A stretch of DNA of 46,919 nucleotides. Source: Oscillospiraceae bacterium. Its GTDB lineage: Bacteria > Bacillota > Clostridia > Oscillospirales > Ruminococcaceae. Positions within the stretch are counted from its first letter, which is position 1. Each line of letters begins with the position of its first letter. The notes under the pieces are model-generated. The model made no database searches, was not told the DNA's origin, and saw only the letters and a list, made by a program, of their open reading frames with translations. The translations under genes were made by a program, and so were the position numbers. Below are positions 25,811 through 34,721 of the stretch, one piece after another. The DNA is taken from positions 1 to 46,919 of the forward strand of contig JAIRWC010000035.1 of assembly GCA_031253495.1 (NCBI GenBank), given 5' to 3'.

Positions 25811-25847
25811 GTTTAAATTCAAAACGCTTCGCGTTATGAATTTAAAC
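25811..25847 (+). promoter_or_regulatory. Long leader hairpin upstream of the receiver gene
   Basis: GTTTAAATTCAAAACGC (25811-25827) and GCGTTATGAATTTAAAC (25831-25847) pair at 16 of 17 positions around a TTC loop. It lies between the promoter and the ribosome binding site (AAAGGGGG, 25862-25869). It is not followed by a T-tract, so it is a leader structure or a palindromic operator, not a terminator. Confidence 0.7.
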
Positions 25848-25877
25848 GGCCACAATCCGCCAAAGGGGGATAAAACC

Positions 25878-26357
25878 ATGGAAAAAACTATTCTCGTGGT
25901 CGACGACAATACGATAAGCCTTTCCGTAGCCGAAGCGGCGCTTGAAAAGCAGTACAGGGTAATCCCCCTGTCGTCCGCCGAAAAAATGTTCGCGATACTG
26001 GAGAAGATAACGCCCGACCTAATCCTTTTGGACATTGAAATGCCGAAAATGGACGGGTTCGAGGCGATGAAGCTGTTGAAGGAAAGCGAGTCGTACGCCG
26101 GGATACCCGTTATTTTCCTGACGGGGCTGACCGACGCCGTCAACGAAGACCACGCCATCGAACTGGGCGCGCTGGATTTTTTCGTGAAGCCGATTTCCGA
26201 ACCCGTGCTGTTGAACCGTATCAGGAATTATATCAATATCGACGAGCAAGTCCGCGAAAGGACGAAACAGCTCATCGAACGGGCGGAACGCCTTGAGCGC
26301 AAACTCGCCGACGTGAGGCGGGGCTTTATTCTGCTTGAAGCTGCGCTTCGAGCATGA
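25878..26357 (+). CDS. Single-domain response regulator with coiled-coil tail
   Basis: A 159-residue protein with one receiver domain: acidic pair DD (9-10), phospho-Asp 52 in LILLDIEMPKMDG, Thr82 and Lys104 in FFVKPIS. Residues ~122-147 form a charged helix (ERTKQLIERAERLERKLAD) that may dimerise. There is no DNA-binding, GGDEF, HD or enzymatic output domain, so it may act as a phosphorelay intermediate or by protein-protein contact. The frame is open from 25779, but ATG 25878 is preceded by AAAGGGGG at a good distance and the domain starts there. No kinase gene is adjacent; hybrid kinases lie about 9 kb downstream and 12 kb upstream. Its 3' end overlaps the convergent antiporter gene by 32 bases. 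Confidence 0.88.
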   Translation: MEKTILVVDDNTISLSVAEAALEKQYRVIPLSSAEKMFAILEKITPDLILLDIEMPKMDGFEAMKLLKESESYAGIPVIFLTGLTDAVNEDHAIELGALDFFVKPISEPVLLNRIRNYINIDEQVRERTKQLIERAERLERKLADVRRGFILLEAALRA

Positions 26358-28299
26358 TGATGTTAGCCTGCATTTCTTTGGCGGTCTTCCAGGACAGGCG
26401 GCCCGCTTCAAGCATTTGCTGAATAAGCACCCTTTCCATATGGAACCCGTTGACCGCGACGTCGTAAATGCTCCGGTGATAATCAAAGCGCGTCTTTTTG
26501 CTGTCCGCCATTCCCAGCCGCGCCGAAACGACCTTTTCGTGTTCGGCGGCGATTATCGCGGCGACGGGGTCGTCTTCCGCCAAATTGAGTTCCTTGAGCG
26601 TTTTGCGCATTGCCAGCTCGTTTATATTTTTCAGCTCCAAATGTTCCCTGTCCGGGAATTTAGGCGCCCTCCAGGCGAAAGAATGGATAAAATGCCACAC
26701 CGTGCTTATCAGCCAGCCGAGCGTGTTCTTTTTTTTGTCGCTTTCGGCCATCAGCCTGTTGGATTCTTCTATATAATGCTCCGCCATGGCTTTGCTGATT
26801 TGTTCCGTCTCCGCCATGCGCATGATTACGTCCTTCTCCCAGAACAAGACGTTACGGCGGAAGTTATGTTTTTGGCGTTTGTGCCCCTTTTTCGGGCGTT
26901 GGTTCATACGGGTGTAATAGTTCCGCGCCACAATGGCGGTGGCGGCGTAATTTTCGGGGGTCGCCGCCTCCTTCAGGCGTTTCGCCACCGTTTCCAATAT
27001 TTCCACGCGCGTTTCCTGTTCTATTTCGTTGAGCGGCGTTTCCGTCCTTTTCTTCGCGAAGAGCGGCAGGATAAAGTTCGTCATAAGCAGCGATATGACG
27101 ATAACGCCGCTTGCTATAAGGATAATCATGTCGCGTTCGGGGAATTCCGTCCCGTCCGGTAGCAACAGCGGGATTGACATCACGCTCGCCATGGATACGG
27201 CGCCCCGCGCGCCCGCCACGCTGAATATCATGCCGGATTTGATTTTGCCCGTCGGGGTTTCGGCGTCGTCATAGGTTTTGCGCCTTACGGTAATTATCCA
27301 CCAAAGGAACCGCGTTACCAAAAGCGCCAGGGAGATAAGCAGGACGTAAACCGCGATTTGCCGCCAGTTAAAATCGTACATGCCGCCCGCGTATTCTTGG
27401 AATATGCGGAAGAGTTGCGTCCCCAGTATGACGAAAACAAGCCCGTCCAAACTGTAGGACAGCACGGACCACACGTTTTCCTGCGCTTTTTTGAGGTTTA
27501 TCAGTTCGGGGTTGAACCTGTCGCTGAATACCGAATGGACCAAACCCGCGAAAAACACCGCCAAAATGCCGCTCACGCTTACCGCTTCCGCCACCATGTA
27601 GATGATGAACGGGGTCAGGATTCCTATGGATATATGCAAAGGGGCGTAATTTATGTCCAAATACTGCAACCACCGCACAAGCATATACTTGAGCGCGGTC
27701 ATAACCAGCCCGACCAACAGCCCGCCGACGGCCAAAACGAAAAAACGCGCCAATCCGTGCCAAATGATAAACGAACCCGTCGTGATGGCGACAATGGCGA
27801 ATTGGAAACACACGATGCCCGTCGCGTCGTTTATAATCGATTCGCCCGATAAAATGCTGATAATCCTGCGCGGCAGGGACACGCGGTGAGCCACCGCCTC
27901 AACCGCCACTATGTCCGTGGGGCCGAGCGCCGCCGCGAGCGCGAACGCCGCCGCCAAAGGAACGGAAGCGACAAGCAGGTGAAGGAAATACCCGACGACG
28001 ATTATCGTGATAAAAACCAAGCCGAGGGCCGCCATGAGAATAGGCTTAATCATATGGCGCATGGTTCTCTTGTTCGCTGTCATGACCGAGTGGAAAACCA
28101 ACGGCGAAAGGAACAGGACAAAGAAAAGCTCCGGTTCCAGCTCGAACTCAAAACCGAACGCGCCGTAAGGGATTATCGAAATCAGCACGCCGAGGATGAT
28201 TTGTAAAATCGGCAGGGACAGCGACGGCAAAAAGCGGTTAATCAGATTGGACATAATAACCGCCGCCAACAAAATTAAAACGAAATTGAAGATAAGCAC
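26326..28299 (-). CDS. Na+/H+ antiporter, CPA1 (NhaP) family
   Basis: A 657-residue membrane protein. About 12 transmembrane helices occupy residues ~1-405. The conserved ion-site region includes GPTDIVAVEAV and GESIINDATGIVCFQ, the CPA1 hallmark with the Asp pair expected to bind the cation. A further family block is AGARGAVSMASVMS. The last ~250 residues are a soluble, charged helical tail, typical of long NhaP proteins and likely regulatory. The function is exchange of Na+ (or K+) for protons in pH and salt homeostasis. The start codon appears to be GTG at 28299 with GGGGGG about seven bases upstream. The gene has its own strong promoter and is monocistronic. Confidence 0.91.
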   Translation of the reverse strand: MLIFNFVLILLAAVIMSNLINRFLPSLSLPILQIILGVLISIIPYGAFGFEFELEPELFFVLFLSPLVFHSVMTANKRTMRHMIKPILMAALGLVFITIIVVGYFLHLLVASVPLAAAFALAAALGPTDIVAVEAVAHRVSLPRRIISILSGESIINDATGIVCFQFAIVAITTGSFIIWHGLARFFVLAVGGLLVGLVMTALKYMLVRWLQYLDINYAPLHISIGILTPFIIYMVAEAVSVSGILAVFFAGLVHSVFSDRFNPELINLKKAQENVWSVLSYSLDGLVFVILGTQLFRIFQEYAGGMYDFNWRQIAVYVLLISLALLVTRFLWWIITVRRKTYDDAETPTGKIKSGMIFSVAGARGAVSMASVMSIPLLLPDGTEFPERDMIILIASGVIVISLLMTNFILPLFAKKRTETPLNEIEQETRVEILETVAKRLKEAATPENYAATAIVARNYYTRMNQRPKKGHKRQKHNFRRNVLFWEKDVIMRMAETEQISKAMAEHYIEESNRLMAESDKKKNTLGWLISTVWHFIHSFAWRAPKFPDREHLELKNINELAMRKTLKELNLAEDDPVAAIIAAEHEKVVSARLGMADSKKTRFDYHRSIYDVAVNGFHMERVLIQQMLEAGRLSWKTAKEMQANIIMLEAQLQAE

Positions 28300-28350
28300 G
28301 AACCCGCCCCCCGCTTCGGTATGGCTGAAACCCCGCCCCGTTTTCCCCCC

Positions 28351-28379
28351 ATTATACCATTATCCGCGATAGTTGTCAA
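28351..28379 (-). promoter_or_regulatory. Sigma-A promoter for the antiporter
   Basis: On the minus strand: TTGACA (plus 28374-28379), a 17-bp spacer and TATAAT (plus 28351-28356), with a TGG extended -10. A small palindrome (TATC-GCG-GATA) lies in the spacer and could be an operator. Confidence 0.88.
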
Positions 28380-28419
28380 TGGCTGGCCGCCCCGACATTG
28401 GCAAAGAAAAGTTGTAACT

Positions 28420-31400
28420 TTAATTGTCCGCCCCGCCAAGATAATTATAAGCCGTTTGAAAAATCTCCGATTTTTTCCATACATTATAATCGCCTATAAC
28501 ATAAAACCGATACTTCGCGCGGGTAACGGCTACGTTTAATATGTTCGGTTTTACCCACATAACCGCGCCTGACGCTTTTTCGTCGCAACCAAGCAAAAAG
28601 ATTACCTCCTTTGCCTCCTTGCCTTGAAATTTATGTACGGTTCCGCAACATTCTTCCATCCACAGTTCGGCGTCCGGGTGTTTTTGTTTAAGCGATGAGG
28701 ATGAAACCATGTTTTTAAGACCGTCTATTACAGTGGTAAAAGGTGAAATCACAAATAAATCGGGTCTGCCGCCGTTTTTTTCAAAGCTTTCGGTAATCAA
28801 AGCCAGTGCTTTTTCGCCCTGCGCTTTTACAAAGTGGTTTTTTGCGCCTGTTTCCTGTCCCTTTATATCTATCCAGCCCGACTTTTCCAGAATAAATTTT
28901 TCTTCCGCGTCTTTCTTTGCTTTCTGTGTTTGAAGTTTCATGGTACCGCCATAGGAAATAGAGTTTGATATGGAAAACATCGGCTCTACGCACCGACGGT
29001 GAACTACCAATGGGCAGCCTATCCATAAACCGTCTTCTTCGTTTTCCAATCCCGCAAGAGACGCCCCGTACCGGTTGATTCTGTCGGCAAATTCCTGCAC
29101 GGAAAGCGTACTGCGTTGATAAGCCTTGATAATCGGATTCGTAAACGCCTTTTTTATAATATCCACATCGCCTGTAACAACCGGCTCCACTTGCTTCGGG
29201 TCTCCTACAACAATCGCCCTGCGGCAACGCCAAAGCGCGCCGAGAGCGAAATGAGGCGAAGCTTGTCCCGCTTCGTCTATAATCAGCGTACCAAAAACAC
29301 CCGGTTCGCAAACAGCGCTTAAAAATCGTCCGACTGAAGCGAATGTCGTCGAGATTACCGGTGTGAGTAAAAACAAAGTATTAAGCAGACTTCCGAACGA
29401 ATCTTTCTTATCTTTCACGCTGAATTTGCACAGTTCTCCTTCACGACCGCTTTCGCCCGATTGGCTTTTGCGGTATTTCCAAAGCAAACTAAGGTTGATA
29501 AAATTGTCGCGGCAGGCCATGGAAGAAAGCACAAAATCTTTATGCAAACACAGCGCTAAATAAAAGAGTTTTTCTCGAGCGCGGTCATATTCCTTCGTTA
29601 CCCACGGATTGACAAGCTGGGCTTCTGTGGAAATCTTTTCATTTTCGGACCGAAGTTTCTCCCAAAATGAATCGTCTAAAGGCGTCCTATCCTTTTTGCA
29701 ATCTTCTAAACGCGATTTCAGAGACTGCGCTTCATCGTCGATTTTTTTACGCAATTTTTGAATTTCCTGTTTCTGCAAGGCTATCTCTTGTTCAAAAAAA
29801 GATTTTTTTCGTGTCAGTTCGGAAATATTTTTCATTAAACGTTCGACTTCATTCTGTCGCTGAAGCAATTGGTTCTCGGCTTGTGAAACCGCCGCGGAAG
29901 CTTTCGCTTGGCTTTGGCGCATCGGGGTAAGTTCCGCGCGCATTTTCAAAAGGATATCCTTTAATTCGGCGATTTGATTGGTTCGTTCTGTTTTTAACCA
30001 TTTCCCAAAAAGCACCTCTGTAAGCCTGCGTCCGCTTTCCAATTCCATCAATTTATCGCCGTAAGGTTTAATTTTGTCCTCGGCTTTTTTTATTTCCGCC
30101 TCGCAAGCGTTTTGCGCCGAAAGACATTCATCTAACGCAGCCTTTGCCTCAGAAACAAGTAATTCCGCTTCAACGCGCCGCGCCTGTGCTTCGCTCAGAT
30201 TTTGGATATGCTTTCTATGGTTTTCATTTATTTGTTCGATATTTTTTTCGTGTTGTTGAATTTCTTCCAAGCATTGCTTTTTAATCACGCCATAGTTTTC
30301 CGGCAAACAGCTTACCGCGCCCAATACTTTTTTAATTGCCTCTACTTTCTTATACTGCTCTTGAAATCTTGCCCGGCTTTCCAAATATCTCTCGTGCCGC
30401 GCCTCGATATCTTTTTTAATATTTAACTGACTGTCTATAATAACTCTTAAAGCCTTGTAATAATAATTTCCGATATTCTTGGCTTTGCCCAACGGCGCGG
30501 AAATTAACCCCCACTGTTTAGAATCTTTCATATTTTGCGCCGGATAAGAAAAATAGACGTCCTTTTTTTCTATGCCGCTCTTTCGCTTGTCTCTGTAAGT
30601 TTCGACCTCGCTCGTCTTTGAAACATCGAAAAGCTCCGCAATTTCCGATAAGTCTTCGCCCGCAAGACCGTCAAGCAGCGCGACGCCATCCGGCAGTTCC
30701 TTTGTAATATTCTCCACTGCGGCGTTATTGCAGGAAGCCACAAGCATGGAATAATCCGACAATTCAGTATCTTTAAACTTGTGATAGTGATAATAGTAAT
30801 AGTCGTAGCCTTTGTAATCCTTGCGGCAAATATGTCCGTCGGAAAAATAGGCGTCAACAAACGCATCGTCCGCTTTTTCGTAACGGCAAATAAATTTTGC
30901 GCGTTCGACTACGTTTGCGGCAATAATTTCTTTTAATAGGGTGGTTTTGCCTGTGCCGGGCGGTCCGTTTACCGAAAAAATCGATTGTTCATATTTACCC
31001 CTGTTTATGCTCATATTAACGGCTATTTGCTGCATAAGCGCCGGACGGTAGCGCGACGGCCATTTTCCGGCGGGCGAGTTTGCGGCGCTCAGGCAATTTC
31101 CAATATAATCGGTATTGTTCCGAATGTCTATGCGTAAGCTTTGGTCTATATCGCCGCCGCCGCTTACGATATAATCCAGAAGGCTTTCCATCATTGGGCT
31201 GTCGGCTTTATTTTTACGGATATGGTTTTTTATCATCTCCAAATCGTCCAAATAAAACCCGTTAAGCAGGGCGCTGTAATCCTTTGCGGTATCATCCGCC
31301 TTGTCTAACGCTTTTTGGCTTTTATACCTTGAATATATAAGCTGACCCTTACGTGAAACTGATTTTTCCGGAAATGAAACAGGTTCTAAAAAACGAGTTT

Positions 31401-31974
31401 TTATGTTGTTGTAAAGCTCGTCTATATTGCGTTGGGTCACAGGCTGCGTATCGCTCATCAAAGACTCGAAAGATTCCATTTCAGCCTGATACGCCTCGCG
31501 CGTTATTTCAAGCTTGCGAATGAGACGCGAAACGCCCCACGCTACCGGAGAAACCTGAAGGCTTTGCTCAATATATTTTCCCTGCGCGTCAACCTTAAAA
31601 CCTATCAGGCAAATTTTGCTTTTGTCTGTCTCCGGTCTGTCGTCTTCGGTATTCAAAGCGCCGTACAACTTTTGTATCAGCGCCTCGCGTTCCATTTCTC
31701 CGACGCAAATATGTATCTTGGTATAAGACATATGTTTCGGGAAACGGCGGTCGTCTTCCGCCGGTATCTGTTCCGCTTGCGAGTCTTGCAGCGAGCGGAA
31801 CAACAGGACGGAATCATGGATTGCGTCTTTTCCGGTCTTCGCGGCATCCTCCTCCGCGTGAACTTTTTTTTGGTTTTCAGCCGTATCCTTCGGGAAATCG
31901 TTTTGAGTTAAGAATTCCACCGTATGCCAAAAATCTACGATGGCATACGCCGTTTCGGCCTTTGAGCCTTTCAT
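28420..31974 (-). CDS. Large SF1 (Dna2/Nam7-like) helicase with coiled-coil insertion
   Basis: A 1184-residue ATPase of superfamily 1 (AAA_11/AAA_12, COG1112-like). Residues 1-~320 are an N-terminal region I do not recognise, containing LIGFKVDAQGKYIEQSLQ. Walker A is NGPPGTGKTTLL (~337). A long coiled coil (~520-760) separates it from Walker B, IIDEAGQASP (~900). GDPKQVEP, TVHKFQGKEA (~1115) and NVAVTRAKYRFYVIGD (~1155) are motifs III, V and VI. No nuclease domain is evident. The frame opens at TTG 31992, but ATG 31974 with GGGAGGG seven bases upstream is the better start. It follows the DHH gene by 55 bases on the same strand. Its sequence is visibly more AT-rich with different codon choice from its neighbours, suggesting transfer. 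A weak A/T stem follows the stop. DNA repair, RNA processing and anti-phage defence are all possible. Confidence 0.88.
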   Translation of the reverse strand: MKGSKAETAYAIVDFWHTVEFLTQNDFPKDTAENQKKVHAEEDAAKTGKDAIHDSVLLFRSLQDSQAEQIPAEDDRRFPKHMSYTKIHICVGEMEREALIQKLYGALNTEDDRPETDKSKICLIGFKVDAQGKYIEQSLQVSPVAWGVSRLIRKLEITREAYQAEMESFESLMSDTQPVTQRNIDELYNNIKTRFLEPVSFPEKSVSRKGQLIYSRYKSQKALDKADDTAKDYSALLNGFYLDDLEMIKNHIRKNKADSPMMESLLDYIVSGGGDIDQSLRIDIRNNTDYIGNCLSAANSPAGKWPSRYRPALMQQIAVNMSINRGKYEQSIFSVNGPPGTGKTTLLKEIIAANVVERAKFICRYEKADDAFVDAYFSDGHICRKDYKGYDYYYYHYHKFKDTELSDYSMLVASCNNAAVENITKELPDGVALLDGLAGEDLSEIAELFDVSKTSEVETYRDKRKSGIEKKDVYFSYPAQNMKDSKQWGLISAPLGKAKNIGNYYYKALRVIIDSQLNIKKDIEARHERYLESRARFQEQYKKVEAIKKVLGAVSCLPENYGVIKKQCLEEIQQHEKNIEQINENHRKHIQNLSEAQARRVEAELLVSEAKAALDECLSAQNACEAEIKKAEDKIKPYGDKLMELESGRRLTEVLFGKWLKTERTNQIAELKDILLKMRAELTPMRQSQAKASAAVSQAENQLLQRQNEVERLMKNISELTRKKSFFEQEIALQKQEIQKLRKKIDDEAQSLKSRLEDCKKDRTPLDDSFWEKLRSENEKISTEAQLVNPWVTKEYDRAREKLFYLALCLHKDFVLSSMACRDNFINLSLLWKYRKSQSGESGREGELCKFSVKDKKDSFGSLLNTLFLLTPVISTTFASVGRFLSAVCEPGVFGTLIIDEAGQASPHFALGALWRCRRAIVVGDPKQVEPVVTGDVDIIKKAFTNPIIKAYQRSTLSVQEFADRINRYGASLAGLENEEDGLWIGCPLVVHRRCVEPMFSISNSISYGGTMKLQTQKAKKDAEEKFILEKSGWIDIKGQETGAKNHFVKAQGEKALALITESFEKNGGRPDLFVISPFTTVIDGLKNMVSSSSLKQKHPDAELWMEECCGTVHKFQGKEAKEVIFLLGCDEKASGAVMWVKPNILNVAVTRAKYRFYVIGDYNVWKKSEIFQTAYNYLGGADN

Positions 31975-32029
31975 AACAACACCCTCCCGCAATATTTGCG
32001 CTTAAAAACTCCCAAGGTTTTTTTAAAGA

Positions 32030-33541
32030 TTAAATCTCTTCATAGGTTTCTAAAAAAATATCCCTTCGCAAGGTATAAACGTCGTGGATATCATCGCATT
32101 TCAAAACGAGGAAATCACCCGCTTTGCCGCGTATATACCCGTTCGGGTTCCAGTCGCTGAAAATCTTCACGCCGCGTTCCAGCGGGGCGGCGAAAACCGG
32201 CGCGTCCGTATACGACACGCAGGATTTCATCAAGGGTAACAACTCCTTGATTTCTCCCGTAGCCTCGTTTTTTACCGTCGGCGTGTAAATGTCGTCGTCT
32301 ATGTTGACGGGTTCGCCGCAAAGACGATAATACGCGCCGAACTTGTCCGCCTTAATGGGGTGAACCTCGCCTTGCACGCCTATCATAAGGTAAATATCGG
32401 GGGACGCCTTAACCTCGGAATCCCCGTCGAGCGTCCTAATCATCAGCGGCGCGCCTTCCGGAAAAGCGTCGGTTGAAACCACGAACCCTTTCGGTATCGG
32501 TCTTTTGCGGTACCGCTTCATGGCGGCGACGTCAATGTCGTGGGAAGAGGCCGTTATTACGTCGAAACTGTCGTAATATTCGGCGATTTTGCCTTTTACG
32601 TATTCGTCGACGTTCATGCCCGCGTCTTCTATTCCGTCTTTTTGCAACCAGCCGCCCGCCTTATCCCTGTGCCCGCCGCCCGAACCCACGCCGTCCGTAA
32701 TGTACTCGGCCAATTCGGAAGCCATTACTTCCCTCGAGCAACTGCGGACGGACAGCCTCGCCCCGTTTTCGCGCAGGCTGTAAACGGCGCAAACGTCCAC
32801 CGTGTCCACCTGAAGCGCGATATCGCTTATAAACCCGAGAATGTTGGGGTCGCAGTATTCGGATTTAAAAATCGCGTACCGTTTGTCGAAATCGGTATAA
32901 TTTCGCAGCAACGCCACCCCCGCGATTTCAAGCTCGTCAATGGTGAGGTTGCATAAACGCAGACGCTTGATTAGCCCCATGTCGCAGTATTGTTGAAGCT
33001 CGTCCCGCATATCCTTGTCAAGCGGATGGTTAATTTCGGAAAAATCGTTAGTGTCGGTTAAAAGCCCGTAATACAAAGCCGCGGAAACGTCCTTGTTCGC
33101 CTTGAAATCAAAACCTTCTTCCGAAAGCAAATCCCATACGAGGGTGGCGCAGCTCCCCAGCTGGGATTGAATGGCGCCCAAATCGAACTCGCCGTCCCCG
33201 ATTACCTGAAGATGATGGTCGATAACGGCCACGGCGTCCGCCTTGATTTTCGTGATGTTGCCCTCGCCGTATTGGCAGTCCACGCAGACGAGCAGCTCCG
33301 GCGCGGGGAAACCGCCGGGGTTCTTGACGTGTTCCAACGGAATGTTAAGCCATTCGACCATGTTTTTGATATTCCGTTTTTTTATCCTCTCAACGCCCGA
33401 ATAAATGATTTTGGACTCTTTGCCGTTACCGGACAAATAAGCGCGTATCCCGAAAGCCGAGGAAATCGCGTCGGCGTCCGGGTTGTCGTGGCACTGTATA
33501 ACCACGCGTTCATACCGCAAAAGCTCCGACAACCTAAACAT
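32030..33541 (-). CDS. DHH-DHHA1 phosphoesterase with C-terminal extension
   Basis: A 503-residue soluble protein. The DHH domain has HDNPDADAISSAFG (~18-31), the metal ligand in VCVDCQYG, IDHH (~107-110) and GLLTDTNDF; these bind two Mn2+/Mg2+ ions. The DHHA1 substrate domain ends with GGGHRDKAGGW (~290). This core resembles NrnA/RecJ-type enzymes that cleave nanoRNA, single-stranded DNA or cyclic dinucleotides. About 170 extra residues follow (~330-503), beta-rich and ending in GYIRGKAGDFLVLKCDD, somewhat like the PGDYG type of domain; its role is unknown. The ATG at 33541 shares its A with the TGA stop of the amidohydrolase gene (TGATG), with GGGGGAA upstream; the TTG one codon earlier is less likely. 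It is fourth in the kinase-led operon. Confidence 0.87.
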   Translation of the reverse strand: MFRLSELLRYERVVIQCHDNPDADAISSAFGIRAYLSGNGKESKIIYSGVERIKKRNIKNMVEWLNIPLEHVKNPGGFPAPELLVCVDCQYGEGNITKIKADAVAVIDHHLQVIGDGEFDLGAIQSQLGSCATLVWDLLSEEGFDFKANKDVSAALYYGLLTDTNDFSEINHPLDKDMRDELQQYCDMGLIKRLRLCNLTIDELEIAGVALLRNYTDFDKRYAIFKSEYCDPNILGFISDIALQVDTVDVCAVYSLRENGARLSVRSCSREVMASELAEYITDGVGSGGGHRDKAGGWLQKDGIEDAGMNVDEYVKGKIAEYYDSFDVITASSHDIDVAAMKRYRKRPIPKGFVVSTDAFPEGAPLMIRTLDGDSEVKASPDIYLMIGVQGEVHPIKADKFGAYYRLCGEPVNIDDDIYTPTVKNEATGEIKELLPLMKSCVSYTDAPVFAAPLERGVKIFSDWNPNGYIRGKAGDFLVLKCDDIHDVYTLRRDIFLETYEEI

Positions 33542-34341
33542 CAAAATTCCCCCATTTCAAGCAGCTCCGCCGCGTTTTTCCAATAAATCCGCTCCTTTTC
33601 CCCTTCGGAAAGCCCCAGCGTTTCAATAAACTCTTTCTCCTGTTTCGGGGTATGCCAAGGGCAATCCGACGCGAACAGGATTCTGTCCGCGCCGTGTCTC
33701 GCTATAATCCCCGTCATCGTCTTCGCGTCGATTTCCCCCGCCAGATAAGAAGAGTCGAGCCATATATTCCTCCGCCCGCACAAATAACGCGACACTTCGT
33801 CCCACGCGAACATTCCGCCCAAATGCGCCCCGATAATCTTCAGCTTCGGAAACTCGTCGTTGACGGCGACCAAGTGATAGGGCATGGCGTGGCGCGTCAA
33901 GGGGGAAACGGGGTCGTACCCCATATGGATTACGACGGGGAGTTCCAATTCCTCGCAGGTTTTATAAATCGGCCCCATTTTCTCGTCAAACAAAAAAGTG
34001 TCCTGATAGTCCGGGTGAAGTTTTATTCCTTTAAGCCCCAGCGACTTTATCCGCCTCAACTCGCCGGCGGCGTCGGGCGAGGCGGGGTGAACCGTCCCGA
34101 AAGGTATAATTCCCCCGCCGGCTTGTTTTGCCGCCCAGTTGTTTATCGTAACCTGCTGGGAAGGTTTGGTGGCAATCGGCAAAAGCACGCCGTAATCCGC
34201 CCCCCATTCTTTCAGGCGGCGTCGGGTGTCGCCCGCCGTGCCGTCGGTATAACAGGGGATTTGCGCGTTCGCGATTAAGGTTTTAATCGCCTTTTCCGCT
34301 ATTTCGTCCGCAAAGGCGTGGACGTGGAAGTCAATCAGCAT
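33541..34341 (-). CDS. Amidohydrolase_2 family metal-dependent hydrolase
   Basis: A 266-residue TIM-barrel hydrolase. Metal ligands are seen as HVH in MLIDFHVHAF (6 and 8), His in LPVVIHMGYDP, His in IIGAHLGGMF and Asp in FASDCPWHTPKQ near the end. This order matches amidohydrolase-related (Amidohydro_2) enzymes, which include decarboxylases such as gamma-resorcylate decarboxylase and many uncharacterised hydrolases. The substrate is unknown. The ATG lies two bases after the stop of the Hpt gene, with no separate ribosome binding site, so translation is probably coupled. Its stop overlaps the next start by one base. The link to a signalling operon is unexplained. Confidence 0.83.
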   Translation of the reverse strand: MLIDFHVHAFADEIAEKAIKTLIANAQIPCYTDGTAGDTRRRLKEWGADYGVLLPIATKPSQQVTINNWAAKQAGGGIIPFGTVHPASPDAAGELRRIKSLGLKGIKLHPDYQDTFLFDEKMGPIYKTCEELELPVVIHMGYDPVSPLTRHAMPYHLVAVNDEFPKLKIIGAHLGGMFAWDEVSRYLCGRRNIWLDSSYLAGEIDAKTMTGIIARHGADRILFASDCPWHTPKQEKEFIETLGLSEGEKERIYWKNAAELLEMGEF

Positions 34342-34343
34342 AA

Positions 34344-34721
34344 TTATTCGTCGCCCAATATTTCTTTAAGGTTTTCGGTCAACGCGCCGAAGCGGCTTAA
34401 AAACCCGGGCAGCTTTCCGTCAATTTCCGCGCGGTTCTTCTCCGTCGAGGCGATTTCAAGCTCTTTCGCCGTCGCGGAGAGTTTCAGCGCCCCGATATTG
34501 GCGAGAGCGCTTTTATAACCGTGCACAATCACCCTGAAATCGTCGTATTTTTCTTCCGCGAGCAGCCTGTCGAGGACGCCCTTGTCATTCGCTTCCGTTT
34601 TAACGGCTATACGCAAAACCTTCAGGTAAGGCGCCGTCATATTCGCGATAACCCTGAGCCCGGCGTCCACGTCCAATTCGTCAATCCCCCGCAAAGCGAG
34701 AATTTTTTCGTCGTTTGTCAT
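34344..34721 (-). CDS. Stand-alone Hpt phosphotransfer protein
   Basis: A 125-residue helical protein. The phosphorylatable His is in VIVHGYKSALANIGA (~64-78), followed by SATAKELE, the usual four-helix Hpt pattern. The site is nearly identical to that in the kinase at 1-3057 (HGAKSALANIG), suggesting common ancestry or shared partners. Its ATG overlaps the stop of the upstream kinase gene (ATGA), with GGAG ten bases ahead inside that gene. It is expected to take phosphate from the kinase's receivers and pass it to a response regulator; none is encoded in this operon, so the lone receiver protein at 25878-26357 is a candidate. Confidence 0.86.
   Translation of the reverse strand: MTNDEKILALRGIDELDVDAGLRVIANMTAPYLKVLRIAVKTEANDKGVLDRLLAEEKYDDFRVIVHGYKSALANIGALKLSATAKELEIASTEKNRAEIDGKLPGFLSRFGALTENLKEILGDE

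Noticed and set aside
25793-25816. A seven-codon leaderless mini-frame (ATG to TAA) just after the receiver gene's -10
   Set aside because: The predicted transcript start falls at or after its ATG, and so short a frame is easily due to chance.
26335-27162. A 275-codon plus-strand frame opposite the antiporter gene
   Set aside because: Antisense to the conserved antiporter tail, with no ribosome binding site and no recognisable domain.
28400-32035. Direct or terminal inverted repeats flanking the AT-rich helicase gene, as a mobile-element signature
   Set aside because: Comparing both edges by eye gave no convincing repeat, and no transposase or integrase is nearby.
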